Origin: Cacajao melanocephalus
Taxonomy: Eukaryota; Chordata; Mammalia; Primates; Pitheciidae
Direction of reading: 5' to 3'
NCBI GenBank assembly: GCA_963573385.1
Contig: CAUYLG010021625.1
Location: 62,001-126,000 of the forward strand
DNA length: 64,000 bases
Below the pieces are notes generated by a model. The model worked only from the letters and a program-made list of their open reading frames with translations, did not search any database and had not been told where the DNA came from. Of the stretch, positions 49,563-63,567 are shown one piece after another. The position numbers were made by a program, and so were the translations under genes. Within the stretch, counting starts at the first letter, position 1; each line of letters starts with the position of its first letter.

Positions 49563-49805
49563 GCAATTTGTGTATATTACTTAACCAATTATGCCTTATT
49601 ACCATACTGTACATCAGTAATTATGTAAATTATTAGATATTGGAAGATCTGGTATGCCCTTTCCTTATGGCAAATATGAATTTTGTAAGTGATCATGTTT
49701 TTCTTTCTGCTTTGGTTTCCAGGAGACTCAGGGCCATTTTCTGAACAAATTTTAGTAACTGTGTAGGTCCCTATTGCTTCCATATATATGCCAATCTTCC
49801 TCCAC

Positions 49806-49890
49806 CATATATATATATATATATATAGACACATACACATATATATTATTATAGTTTATAAGAATATATATATTCTTGAATATATATTCA
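49806..49890. repeat. (TA)n tract with adjacent perfect palindromes
   Basis: A (TA)10-11 block at 49807-49827 is followed by two abutting palindromes: AAGAATATATATATTCTT (49860-49877, 18 bases) and TGAATATATATTCA (49877-49890, 14 bases). They are A/T-rich with four GC pairs. Confidence 0.93.
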
Positions 49891-50514
49891 AATATTTCAA
49901 ATATTTTCTGGAACAGGTTTGGATATAAATATACTAATGTTTCAAATACTATTTGTCAGAGTAATTTTGTTTAAAGTTCTACATAAGTGTAGCCATGAAC
50001 CTTTACAGGAACTAAGTACATGTGAGTCACACATGATGGTTGATTTTATTGTTTTGTGGTCATCTTTCATATACTCAAGTCTGCATGGTTTTTGCAATTT
50101 GAAAATAAAGAGGAAATATTTGCAGGAAACCAAAGACAAGTAAGCATGTGTTTCCCATAGATAAGGTCAATTCAAGAAGTTTCAGGGGCTTTTAGACCCC
50201 ATCCTGAATTCATCAATAGGTTACTGGGCATTTAGCAGGTTTCTGCTGTGGATGACTTGCTTTGTCACATAAGGTAGATCGTCTGGATCATTTCATGCTT
50301 CAGTTTGTTTGAATATAGGGGTAACAAGAATAATCTGGATGTGCAAAGAAATGGTGGTAGAATAAAACTAGAGATACTAATAGGCACTCAAGTTGAGGTT
50401 AGAGAGGATTGAGATAATACAACAACAAAGTTCTGATGTTTTCACTGTGTTTAGTTGATGTGCCATAGGGATCTAAATCAAATGACTTTTTAATGGGCCT
50501 GGTTTGGAGTCCAC
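49891..50514. other. Unannotated stretch
   Basis: Nothing named. Confidence 0.5.
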
Positions 50515-50892
50515 TGATATGGTTTGGCTCTGTGTCCCTACCCAAATCTCAGCTCTAATTGTAATCCCTATGTGTTGAGGGAAAGACCTGTAATCCCTAG
50601 GTGTGCAGCGGGGGAGGTGGGGAGGGCAGTTTCCCCCATGCTGTTCTTGTGATAGTGAGTGAGTTTTCACAAGATCTAATGTTTTACAGGGCAATTTTCC
50701 CTGCTCTTGCTCATTTCTCTCTCCTGCTGCCTTGTGAAGAAGGTGCCTGCTTTTCCTTCCCCTTCTGCTATGATTATAAGTTTCCTGAGGCCTCCCCAAC
50801 CACGCGGAACTGAGTCAATTAAATCACTTTTCTCTTCAAATTACCCAGTCTCAAAGAGGCTTTTTATAGCAGTGCGAAAACTGACTAATACA
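50515..50892 (+). mobile_element. THE1/MST-type solo LTR, sense
   Basis: Starts TGATATGGTTTGGCTCTGTG and ends GCGAAAACTGACTAATACA. Interior landmarks TTCCCCCATGCTGTTCTTG and GTGATAGTGAGTGAGTTTTC. Flanks TCCAC and TCTAC (four of five equal) fit a worn 5-bp target duplication. No internal sequence. Confidence 0.93.
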
Positions 50893-52615
50893 TCTACTAT
50901 AGTAGCTTTTGATGCCAAGTAGATTTTGACCTTGAGGACTATCCAATTCAGAGAAGAGACTTCTTAGGGTAAGAAGAGATGCCCTTGAAGAGGTCATTCA
51001 GACAACTTAGGCTACACAGAGCTTTCTATGGATGTCACTGGGACACCTGTGATTGCTACTGCTTATCTAAAATCTGCCCAGCAGACCTAAGAAGATTGTA
51101 TACCTATAATAAATAAATATTCTTTGATGTGGCCATCCTAATCAAATCCCTTGAAAACATACCAGATAGGGTTTTTATGTAACTGACCATTTATTACTCC
51201 ATGTTGCTTCTTTTATGAAAAATAAATTATCTAAACATCTCCTATGTATAAACAATTATAGTCTCTGTTTCAATTTTGAACACTTGGATTTTATCCTGTA
51301 AAGATGGAACCCAGAATGATGGTCTAAAATCCATAATTGCATAAAATAGAGACTTATAAAAGGCTAATCTCATTTTCATTACATCTTGTGACTCATATTT
51401 TATTTCTAATATTGTCTCCTATTTAGATATGCTGAAAATATTAGATGAGTCCATTCTACAGCATGTAGCTGTAAGACCCAAGTATCATTTGTGCTGGTTG
51501 TGGGTGGCTGTGCGTTGCTTCATACTTATGTGTAAGCTGTATTGTTAATGTAAGGAGGATATGGGGTCAAACATTCACATTTAGAGTTGGATTTGGATCT
51601 TGGAGTCTTTACAAAAATTGAAATATGAAATTTAATCTTTTAGTATTCTACAAAGAAAAAACAATATTGTTTCTAGTAAAAATACAGCCTGAATAAAATT
51701 TGAAACCTCAGCTACTCACCATAAAGTTTCCTCCCTCCATTAAAACATGGTTTCTTATCAAAAGAAATAAACTTTGAGAAGTCAATTTAGCTCTAGAGAT
51801 ATCCTGTGGTTTCTTCTTATATTGTATACATGTTGAATAAGGGCACTTGTTGAAAGGTATTAGACCTAAAATAATAAAATAAAAATGAAAGAGAATTTAT
51901 TATCTCTGATATTATCTTTAGCTCTTCTTTCCAAAAGAGTTGGAGAAAGAAGCAGTATCTCTGTATCACACAGAAAATCAAATAGGTGAGTTAATTGCAA
52001 CTACTTGCTACATTAAAGTAGCTCTAAAGTCCAGGTTTCCCTGGAGCAATTCCCAAGTGAATGCATATTCCAGAGACTATGCCAGGATTCTAGAGACTCT
52101 GCAGATAAAATAACCTGGGGATGTCCTTCTAAGGGCATCGGCAGCAGGAGACTCAGAAACAAAAGAATGAGAAGCCACCTTTTATCCCATTTTCCTAATG
52201 GCTAAGTGAAGGCTTAATTATTTCTTATTTCTAGCTCTGTGCATAACATTAGCATTGAAATGGTAGCTTCACTTTGCAGTTTGCTTTCTCTCTCCCTGAG
52301 GCTAGGGCCCTAGGCTTGGTACCTGGCCTTAAATAAATGTTTGAGACTGAGGAGTTAATGTATCAAAGAAATTGACTTTCCAGTGAAAAGGCAGGGATGT
52401 CTCTTATAAATGAATTTGGATTTCCTTTCTTCTCCCTGTCACCTACCCTGCCCCACCATTAATGTTTAGAAAGATGTTTAATTTATTGTAAGAAACTAAT
52501 AGTTATATGTCACTAACAATGACTCCTCTTTTTACACTTGAGAAATGCTTGTGTCCCACATTTTAAAGAAAAATTGGAGTCAATTCTCAGTTATTCTGGG
52601 AATAACAATTTAGTG
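50893..52615. other. Mostly unannotated stretch
   Basis: About 1.7 kb of AT-rich sequence. A weak L2 tail (GGCCTTAAATAAATGTTTG) ends near 52345. Nothing else named. Confidence 0.45.
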
Positions 52616-52895
52616 CAGTGGTTCTCAGCCTTCTCAGGCCCAAAGCCTCCCTTTATGTAATACATATTTTGAGATATCCCTTTACTATTCTAAAATGAAA
52701 TTTGTAGGTGATATAACCTAATTATCCACACAATGACACAAACATATGAAATACAAATTCTAATATAAAATAGAAAGTTAAAAAATGTAACAGAAAATAA
52801 TGTGTTTCAATATGTAAATGATAAAACTGAAGAGAAATTCTATAAATTTCCAAAACATTTCATAGGGAGTGGAACGAATCTGGATAAGAACCACT
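52616..52895 (+). mobile_element. hAT-Charlie type element
   Basis: Starts CAGTGGTTCTCAGCC and ends GATAAGAACCACT, complementary ends of about 10 bases. The A/T-rich interior (AATATAAAATAGAAAG, GTAACAGAAAATAATGTG) fits a non-autonomous Charlie-group element. Family name not assigned. Confidence 0.7.
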
Positions 52896-52954
52896 TAGCG
52901 CTCTGCCTTCTCTAGTGTTAGGTGGTGCAGTAAGTGAGTTTAGAAGTAAGCTCT

Positions 52955-53125
52955 TGTGAGTTAGGGCAAGTTACTTCTCTTTTCTGAGCCTTAGCGTCCT
53001 CATATTTAGTGAGGACATGGTTTCCCAGGCATGCAATTTGTATAAATAGAATATTACCACTAAAGCACTTAGTACGATGTCTAGATCATAGTAGGGTTTC
53101 AATGAATGCTAATTCTCAACATTTT
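52955..53125 (-). mobile_element. MIR SINE, antisense
   Basis: GGGCAAGTTACTTCTCTTTTC, TGAGCCTTAGCGTCCTCATA, AAAGCACTTAGTACGATGTC and CATAGTAGGGTTTCAATGAA match reverse-complement MIR. The middle is shortened. Confidence 0.85.
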
Positions 53126-53663
53126 CTCTCTGAGAGAAGTCAGTTACTTTGAGTCTAAGGCTTATTTGTCCCCTTTGCAGGGTTTACCCAGTTAGAGGTA
53201 GTGTCTTTCTACCAGGGGAAATGAGAAATGGGAGTAATTCAGAGATTGAGCTGTTAAAGAAATGACTGATCTTTATTGCTTTCTTCCTCCTCCCCCTCCC
53301 AAGCAGATAAAATAAATAGGGTCAACTTTCCATTTCTTCTCTTAGGCTGAGTCTTTTCATGCTAGTGGCCTTGTAGATATTCTGACTACCTGTCACTGGA
53401 GAAAAGGGCACTTTGCAAGCTGTTGTTAGGTGTGTTGAGAGCAAGATTGTGATTTGGAAAAGCAAAACCTTGTGCCCAGCAATGTTTACGTTTATCGGAG
53501 ACAATGGTTTATGAGGGTTAGGGGAGGTGATGGGCAGAAAGGTGATGCATTTGTAGAGGTAGGTGGAGCTTAGGGAGAAGGACAGCCTGGTAAATTGTCC
53601 TTCATTCTATGCTAATTGTGAAGTGGAAACCAAGGAGATTTTTCTTTTTTCTTCCCCTCCCCA
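53126..53663. other. Unannotated stretch
   Basis: Nothing named. Pyrimidine-rich around 53280-53300. Confidence 0.45.
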
Positions 53664-53677
53664 CCGCCGCCGCCGCC
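53664..53677. repeat. (CCG)n short repeat
   Basis: CCGCCGCCGCCGCC preceded by CCCCTCCCCA. Four CpG sites in 14 bases in a window that is otherwise CpG-poor outside Alus. Confidence 0.93.
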
Positions 53678-53715
53678 TCCTTTCCTGATTTTTCTTTTTA
53701 ATCTCTAAAAAGAAT

Positions 53716-53742
53716 TTACCAGTTTTTCTTTTAAACTGGTAA
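53716..53742. repeat. Perfect 10-bp hairpin with 7-nt loop
   Basis: TTACCAGTTT at 53716-53725 and AAACTGGTAA at 53733-53742 flank TTCTTTT. Confidence 0.95.
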
Positions 53743-53787
53743 TCTCCAAATAAAATCCTCTAACATTTTTTGGAGGAGATAAATGCA

Positions 53788-53803
53788 GCTTTCTTAAGAA
53801 AGC
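53788..53803. repeat. Perfect 16-bp palindrome
   Basis: GCTTTCTTAAGAAAGC reads the same on both strands. Confidence 0.95.
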
Positions 53804-54825
53804 AACTCATCCTATATACTAAGTTTGTAGTTTGGAAAAAGATTTTTTATTTTTATTGCATTGGGGGGAAATTTTAAACATACCTTTTTTTCCCCCTGTT
53901 CATTTAGATTCTCATGAACAATGATGGGTTAGCCATCGTGTTTTCATGCTTTAGAAAGCGCAGCAGAATGAAGTACTCTGCATAGCAAAAGAAGCTCCTT
54001 TAAAAATTATCTACAGCAGCAAAATGTCATCTCTTATTTTATACCCTCATAAATAACCTCAATTGGATGAAAAGCCCATGTGGAGGTGCAGGCCTCTCTG
54101 GTTACTGCCTCTTCCAGGTTTCCCTTCCCTGCTTGATTCTCCTTTTTGATAAGAGATCAGGTAACCATGACAACACTGCACGGTGGAAGTCCTTTCGTTT
54201 TTGTGCTTTACATAATCCTGAAAATAAGTCTGCTATCTGTTTGACACTTGCTTCCTTTCCTTACAAACTTTTTTTCTTTAATCTTAGCACAGTATCTCCT
54301 GAAAGAAACTTGCCACTTCAGAGGATTTGCTGCCACCGATGTGACTTCCTATTAGTAGTGAGTTGACTTTGCATTCTCTGAGGCTCAGATTCCCACCGTG
54401 AATTCTCCCCATACACACTTCAAACTAAATTATAGCTCTATTCTCCAGTTATTGAAGACTAGCAAGACTGTGATGGTTCACTGGAGTCTTTTCTGGTTTG
54501 AGATTTATACAGTCCAAGTCTTTGTCACCTAAAATGGCAGCCATTGTTATTATGTGGGTCTCTGAGGTTGGACCTCAAAAGGGCTGGTTTCATAGCAGTC
54601 ATGCTGGCAGAAAACTTGCTATGGTTTATGGTAGATGTAATGCGCTGATTATGCAATTAGCCAAATTTTGGTGTTGTAATAAGATAGCTTGACTTACTAC
54701 TTCTTGAAAAAAATCAAGACCCTAATATAATATATGAATATTTACAATATGCTTTAGAAATGAGAATATGTTTTGTACCCATCTGGAAATGTTAGCATTT
54801 TGAGCCATACCAAATGATTAGCTGC
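53804..54825. other. Repeat-poor stretch
   Basis: No repeat named. A 99-residue plus-strand frame at 54067-54366 has no recognised feature. Confidence 0.45.
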
Positions 54826-54849
54826 TTTTTTTTTTTTTTTTTTTTTTTT
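54826..54849. repeat. Poly-T run of 24
   Basis: Twenty-four T followed by GCCTCTCAG. No transposon body is attached on either side. Confidence 0.95.
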
Positions 54850-55645
<796 letters not shown>

Positions 55646-56104
55646 CCTTTTGTATATTTACAAGGACATATTTGTCTTCTCTAGACCACATGATAGTCCA
55701 CATGTAATCACATCAAGTGTCATCATATCACTGTCATTTAAAATTACTGGACATTCAAATGACCATTATTCAAAATGACTACAGTAAGCTCAGGACTTTG
55801 GTGTATACTGCAGAGGTTGTGCCTCGACAAAGGGTGTCCAGCAAAGAGTGGGAGCCAATCTACCCTGTTCTGTATCAGCTCAAAGGAGAGTGCCTTTTTC
55901 TGTAATAATTCCCATAAAGCCCCTGGTCAATGGTGGCCTTGGATAAAGTGCTTTGCATACATCACCATCCATACTCAACCACCTGAATGAACAATGTCTC
56001 TGCATTAGGATGCTGTAAGGATGGGCAATATAGGGAAAATAAGAAGATAGAAGGTGGAGGTAAAGAGAAAAACAAAGGCACAGACATCTCATTATCTGAT
56101 GTCA
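55646..56104. other. Unannotated stretch
   Basis: Two overlapping plus-strand frames at 55717-55990 have no recognised feature. Confidence 0.45.
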
Positions 56105-56295
56105 GATTGGCTTTGAATTCCAGATTTGGTGTGACCTAGGAGGCAAGTTTTTACCTCTCTGGGATTTTGTATTCTCATGTTGAAATGGGATAATCGTCAT
56201 AGAACTGTTGCGAAGAATCATTAAAATAATGAACATAAAGCACATGGCAAAGTGCCCAGCAAATAAGAAGGGCTCAAAACAATGTTAGCCTTATT
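56105..56295 (-). mobile_element. MIR SINE, antisense
   Basis: GGTGTGACCTAGGAGGCAAG, TTTTTACCTCTCTGGGATTTT, GAACTGTTGCGAAGAATCA and AAGTGCCCAGCAAATAAGAA match reverse-complement MIR. Confidence 0.88.
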
Positions 56296-57120
56296 TTTAT
56301 GTTTGTCACTCCCCTCTCCCAACCTTTGACTCTAATCCTTACTGTTTACTTTACCTGCCACATTGTAGGAGCTGGTGGTGGGTTCCGTGGCACTGCAGGA
56401 GGACAGGGTTTAGAGGAAGGGAAATTAGAGAGTGGGTAATAAGCCACATTGGGATGGGACTCAAAGCATTGCAGGCTACATGAAGATTTAATCAGTGGTA
56501 CACATTTCACCAAAAAAATTCTTTTTAACCCAAATCAGATTGACTTAGGTTTTTATTTTATTTGTTTTGCGTATCACATCTTGTGTTTTTAAAGACAGAT
56601 TTTTCTGAAGGTGGTTTAGAGCTTGCTTACAATAATTACTACTGTGAATTCAAAAATTAGAGGGCAGGTTGTATTTACTTCTCTGTCAATAATTACCAAG
56701 ATTGTTGTTCACATCAAAGGAGGAGCAAGACTTTTGACTTCTTCTGTCCAGTGTGGTCATCTCATTCCTGTACCCATTATGGGCACAGAACTTTAAACAC
56801 TCAGGAAAGAGGCAGGAACTAGGCCTTTCTCTGTTCATACTTGAATAAAGTGTATTATTTTTTTTCTCTTTTACAAACTTTTAACTGGAAACCAGCTGGC
56901 TTTACAAATAGACATTTAGCTGCAATGGTTTTGCATGAATACTCTCTATGCTGTATTTATAATCTATTTAAGCTCTCTAGTGATCGGGGAAAATTCTAGG
57001 CTCAGAAAATATGTTTACTTCCTTAAAACAAAATGCCACAATGCCATTTTTCAAAGCCTCTGAGAGCTATTTGCTGCAAATGTATCTAATTTGGTCGTTC
57101 TTTGAACTTGCTGAACTAAA
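56296..57120. other. Unannotated stretch
   Basis: No repeat or gene recognised. Confidence 0.5.
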
Positions 57121-57422
57121 GTTTTTTTTTTTTTTTTTTTTTTTTTTTGGAGTCTCACTCTAACCCAGGCTAGAGTACAGTGGTGTGATCTCAGCTCACT
57201 ACAACCCCTGACTTTCAGGTTCAGGTGATTCTCCTGCCTCAGCCTCCTGAGCAGCTGGGATTACAGCCTCCCACCACCGTGCCTGTCTAATTTTTGTATA
57301 TTTAGTAGAGACAGGGTTTTACCATGTTGGCTAGTCTAGTCTTGAACTCCTGACCTCATGTGACTTGCCCACCTTGGCCTCTCAAAGTGCTGGGATTACA
57401 GGTGTGAGCCACTGTGCCAGGC
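57121..57422 (-). mobile_element. AluS element, antisense
   Basis: Starts with 27 T (57122-57148) then GGAGTCTCACTCTAACCC. Ends GTGAGCCACTGTGCCAGGCC. Both monomers are present. Confidence 0.94.
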
Positions 57423-57484
57423 CTTGAAATATTATTCTTATAGAAATCCCTAATTTTAAATCAACTTCTTGTTTTGGACTACAA

Positions 57485-59081
<1,597 letters not shown>

Positions 59082-59300
59082 AAAAAATCAGCTTTATTGA
59101 AGTATAATTTACATACAGTTCACTCACTGTAAGTGGATAGTTGGATTTTTGTTAAATTTCACCACATTCCAGTTTTAGACACTTTCATAGAACCTCAGTA
59201 ACTTACTTCATGCCCACTCGCAGTTACTTCCCGCTCCCATCCCAGCCCAGGGAATGCTGCTGACTGTGATACATTCTATAGCAACCCCTATGGACAAAAT
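59082..59300 (-). mobile_element. Old L1-like relic
   Basis: ATCAGCTTTATTGAAGTATAA, TTTACATACAGTTCACTCAC, ATTTCACCACATTCCAG and GCAGTTACTTCCCGCTCCC follow the same old-L1 pattern as 43685-43935. Family and strand are uncertain. Confidence 0.5.
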
Positions 59301-59570
59301 GCATGAGCTATAGTATTTCTGGTTCTATTAGGTAACTAGCCATTCAGACACAGGACAAAATTCCAAGAATGTTGACTCCTTGTAGTTAGGATTCCCAAGG
59401 CATGGGAACTAGTTGAGAAAGGAGTTGGGCCACCACTGGCTCATAAAAGTGTCTGTGTGGATTTTAAAAGATTGCCTCCTCCAGTATAAAGCAGCCCCAT
59501 AAGTTGGTAAGCAAACCATGGGCCACATTTCAGCCTTCATATTTCCCCACCCTCTCTACACGCAGCCTAG

Positions 59571-59654
59571 GGCTCCTTTGCAGATACAACCTATAGAAAT
59601 GTATCCAGTGATCTTGGGAGAAGTATTAGTAATGACAGCTGGGGAGGATAGCCT
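59571..59654 (+). repeat. Near-identical direct duplication, copy 1 (partner 61482-61565)
   Basis: Eighty-four bases, GGCTCCTTTGCAGATACAAC at the start and GGGGAGGATAGCCT at the end, recur at 61482-61565 with five differences and no gap (about 94 percent). I do not recognise them as a repeat family. Confidence 0.92.
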
Positions 59655-59664
59655 AGATCCATCC

Positions 59665-59845
59665 CACAGATGAACCTGGGAACTTACTAATCTCTCTTAA
59701 GTCTCTGTTTCCACATCTACACAATGAGGAGATCTGTAGAATTTACCTTGCAGAGTTGTCATAGGGACAAAGTGTGGAATGAAGAAAAGGGCATTTAGTC
59801 TCCAGTGCTTAGTGCTCACAAATGTTGGTAATCGTTGTTGACTGA
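59665..59845 (-). mobile_element. MIR SINE, antisense
   Basis: CCTGGGAACTTACTAATCTC, TCTTAAGTCTCTGTTTCCAC, TTGCAGAGTTGTCATAGGG and TGCTTAGTGCTCACAAATG match reverse-complement MIR. Confidence 0.82.
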
Positions 59846-60164
59846 AAAGTACCCCAAATGCTATTGCTTCCAACACCGGAGCCCAATAGCAGCAACATTC
59901 CAGGGGTGTTTGGCTCCCTCTTTGATGTTTAAATTAGCAAATGTTTTCAACTGAGTCCATCTATAGACTACAGCCCTATCTATATTTCCAGTTTTAGAAC
60001 AAAAATCAACAGGTACATATAATTTTATTTAAAAATTTCACTGTATGGGCAACTTTCCTGAAGGCAGCTCTTCTGTGAGTTAATCCTCTTTCCCCCACTT
60101 CTTTACTTTTTTTATTTTTATTTCACTAGAAAGTAGGTAAGTTTCTGCCAGTAGCTAGTTTTTT
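59846..60164. other. Unannotated stretch
   Basis: Nothing named. Confidence 0.45.
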
Positions 60165-60275
60165 CACTCTGGCCATGTCATCTGACTTCCCTGGGTGTTG
60201 GTTTCCTCATTTGGTAAGTGGATGGGACAGATCTTAGAGATACTGATGATTTCTTCTGGTTCTAAAATGCAGTGA
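60165..60275 (-). mobile_element. MIR3-like SINE, antisense
   Basis: CATCTGACTTCCCTGGGTG, TTGGTTTCCTCATTTGGTAAG, GATGGGACAGATCTTAGAG and TTCTTCTGGTTCTAAAAT have the MIR3 order in reverse. Confidence 0.7.
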
Positions 60276-60399
60276 TCAGTGGTTGCCTCATGGGGAGGAG
60301 GATACACCTTCATACAAAGAAAAGCTACGGTCTATTTAGATACAATTTCTTCTCATTACATCTCTCTTTTCCCTTTTTGAGTATTTGTAATTGTCAGTG

Positions 60400-61020
60400 G
60401 AAAGAGACAAACTGTAAAATATTTGAAGAGATATATTCTGAGCCAAATATGAGTGACCATGGCCCATGACACGGCCCTCAGGAGGTCCTGAGAACATGTG
60501 TCCAAGGTGGTTCGGGTGCAGCTTGGTTTTATACATTTTAGGGAGGCATGAAATCAATTAAATACATTTGAGAAATACATTGGTTTGGTCCAGTAAGACA
60601 GCACAATTCTAAGTGGGGTAGGGGTGGGAGTGGCTCCCTATAGTTTGATTTACAATTGGTTTTGTCTAAAGACCTGGGATTAATAGCGAGGAAATGTTCA
60701 GGTTAAGATAGAAGATTGTGGAGAGTGAGGTTCTTTTCAAGTTTCATAGTGTCTGCCCTTAGAAACAATAGATGACAAATGTTTCCTGTTAAGATCTATA
60801 AAAGATGCCAGACTCTCAGTTAATTTCTTCAGGATTGGGAGGCCCTCAAAGAAGAAGATCTTTACAGATACAGATTTTTCCCCACCAAGGACGGCTTTGC
60901 AGGGACATTTCAAAATACGGCACAGAAACATGTTTTGGGGTAAAATATTTTGATTTTCTTATTTGTCACGGGATATTATGCCAGAGTCAGATTGGAAAGT
61001 AAGTCACAATATATAGGGTT
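60400..61020 (-). mobile_element. LTR-like retroelement sequence, subfamily unknown
   Basis: GAGCCAAATATGAGTGACC, ATGGCCCATGACACGGCCC, GTGTCCAAGGTGGTTCGGG, CTAAAGACCTGGGATTAATAG and GTTTTGGGGTAAAATATTTTG occur in the order of an ERV-type repeat I have seen but cannot name. Strand is uncertain. No retroviral ORF is visible. Confidence 0.45.
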
Positions 61021-61197
61021 AAATAAAACACATCTGATGAGAATTTATGGTTTGTAGAGCATGACTCCCCAGACTGCTTAGGTAGGAATTTGAGCCAGAT
61101 AAAAAATCAGAGCTTAGTCCTCATAATAAATGGGTAGGTATTTGTAACTCTGACTAAATCCAAACTTTGATGATTTCGATTTATTATTATTATTATT

Positions 61198-61442
<245 letters not shown>

Positions 61443-61481
61443 TGATGATTTTATAGAAGGGAGCATGAGAACTGTATCTGG

Positions 61482-61565
61482 GGCTCCTTTGCAGATATAA
61501 CCTATAGAAAAGCATCCAGTGATCTTGGGAGATGTATTAGTAATGAGAGCTGGGGAGGATAGCCT
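61482..61565 (+). repeat. Near-identical direct duplication, copy 2 (partner 59571-59654)
   Basis: Same orientation as copy 1, 1911 bases downstream, about 40 bases after the Alu target site. The five differences are scattered single bases. Confidence 0.92.
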
Positions 61566-61969
61566 CCCCTATCCCAGTCTTTGAAAACTGATGGGAAGCC
61601 ACCTTCTGGGTCTATTTGGCTTTTAGGTGTTATCATTGAATAGGACAGGTTTGCTGTGGAGGAAAGAAAAGGGTGAGGAAGAGAAAGGGCAGTGTCTGCA
61701 CTGGACAGGTGACTCTCCCACATGCATACTGGCAGGTGGAAGTGCTGGAACCATTTGTTATCCTTGACATCTGAGTTACAACGGGATTGATTGAATTTGC
61801 AGCATTTTCTGGGTAAAAACATAATTAATGAAAGCTTTGCCCTTTTTATGAATGATGCCTCTGCCTCTCTTTTTATAATGAGAAGTGATTAAATAAAAAG
61901 ATGACCTGTTTTTAGAGGTGTGAAGAGGACATTTAAAAGAATTTAGGTTTAATTCTTCCTTTTTAACAC
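61566..61969. other. Unannotated stretch
   Basis: No repeat recognised. A 106-residue minus-strand frame (61502-61822) overlaps duplication copy 2 and has no family features. Confidence 0.45.
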
Positions 61970-62165
61970 TTTTAAACATGGAATACACAAAAGTAGAAGA
62001 ACATAAGAAGGCCTCTTGTACCCATCACCTGTATTGAATTATCACTCTGCCTAATCTCATTTTGCTTGCAGTATCCCCACTACTCACCACCACACCACAG
62101 ATGATTTTGCAGTAAATTACAGATATTATATCATTTTATCTATAATGTCTTAGAATATGTCTTTA
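61970..62165 (-). mobile_element. Old L1-like relic
   Basis: AAACATGGAATACACAAAAG, TTGTACCCATCACCTGTATT and CAGATGATTTTGCAGTAAATT follow a common old-L1 pattern (GTACCCATCACCCAGC ... GATTATTTTGAAGCAAATC). Confidence 0.5.
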
Positions 62166-62169
62166 AAAT

Positions 62170-62577
62170 TGTATTAGTGCATCCTCACGTTGCTATAAAG
62201 AAATTCCTGAGACTGGGTAATTTATAAATAAAAGAGGTTTAATTGGCTCATGGTTCCACAGGCTGTATAAGAAGCATGTTGGCTTCGGCTTCTGGGGAGG
62301 CCTCAGGAAATTTAGAATCATGGTGGGAGGTGAAGGAGAAGCAGGCACGTCTTACAAGGCCAGAGCAGGAGGTAGCCAACGAGGGGGGATGTGCCACACA
62401 TTTTCAAACAACCAGATCTCCTGAGAACTCTAGCACAAGAACAGCACTGGGGGGATGGTGCTAAACCATGAAAAACCACCCCCATGATCCAATCACCTTT
62501 CACCAGGCCCCACCTCCAACACTGGGGATAATAATTTGACATGAGATTTGGGCTGGGACACAGATCCAGCCTATATA
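62170..62577 (-). mobile_element. MST-type solo LTR, antisense
   Basis: Starts TGTATTAGTGCATCCTCACG, with TGAGACTGGGTAATTTATAA, GGCTCATGGTTCCACAGGC and ACCAGGCCCCACCTCCAAC inside, ending TCCAGCCTATATA. AAAAT occurs at 62165-62169 and 62579-62583, a likely 5-bp target duplication. No internal sequence. Confidence 0.92.
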
Positions 62578-62627
62578 AAAAATGTAAATGCCTTTGAACA
62601 AAAACACAACTAGAATACAATTAGGAG

Positions 62628-62770
62628 CAGCAGTATCACCTGGGAACTTATTCCTAAATGCAAATTATCTGGCATTAGCACAACCAACTGATTCAAAAAA
62701 ATCTGGGGGTGGGACTTTACATGCAGTGCCCTGGTGATTCTGATGTGTAATAAAGTTTGGAAAATACTGC
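62628..62770 (-). mobile_element. MER5A hAT element, antisense
   Basis: GCAGTATCACCTGGGAACTTA, CTAAATGCAAATTATCTGGC, GATTCTGATGTGTAATAAAG and TTTGGAAAATACTG match reverse-complement MER5A. Confidence 0.82.
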
Positions 62771-62890
62771 TTTAATCTTTAGGTTCATCTCCTCCTTCCA
62801 CCTCTCTCTTTCTCTGTCACCCTGAAAATGTATTTGTTGAAGAAATTGATGTATGTCCTGTACAGTTTCCTGTAGTCTGGATCTTGCTGA

Positions 62891-63262
<372 letters not shown>

Positions 63263-63424
63263 ACATTCCTGTAATAATATGACAATTATTTCTAAAGGAA
63301 AATAAATAGTATGTATGCTCACTCCATGTAGACCAATTAGATATGGAAAAGTCAGTATGATGGACTACCATCAGTTGACAATATTGGTTACTGTTCGTTC
63401 TGTTCTTTTGAAAATGTGATTAAG
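63263..63424. other. Short unannotated stretch
   Basis: May belong to the L1 3' fragment that follows, but I cannot show it. Confidence 0.4.
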
Positions 63425-63567
63425 AAACTTATGTATGTTTTGCTTCATATTGGGTACAATGTACACTACTTGGGTGATGGGTGCACTAAAATCTCAGATT
63501 TCACTGCTATACAATTCGTCCATGTAACCAGAAACCACTTATACCCCTAAAGCTATTGAAATTTACA
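63425..63567 (+). mobile_element. L1 3' end, L1PB/L1MA-like
   Basis: ATTGGGTACAATGTACACTAC, TTGGGTGATGGGTGCACTA, AAATCTCAGATTTCACTGC, ATGTAACCAGAAACCACTT and ACCCCTAAAGCTATTGAAAT give the characteristic L1 3' UTR. It is the only L1 tail in the window of this relatively young type, about 140 bases with no ORF2. Confidence 0.85.

Noticed and set aside
60400..61020. Retroviral internal region with coding capacity
   Set aside because: Only LTR-like words are seen. No gag, pol or env frame is present.
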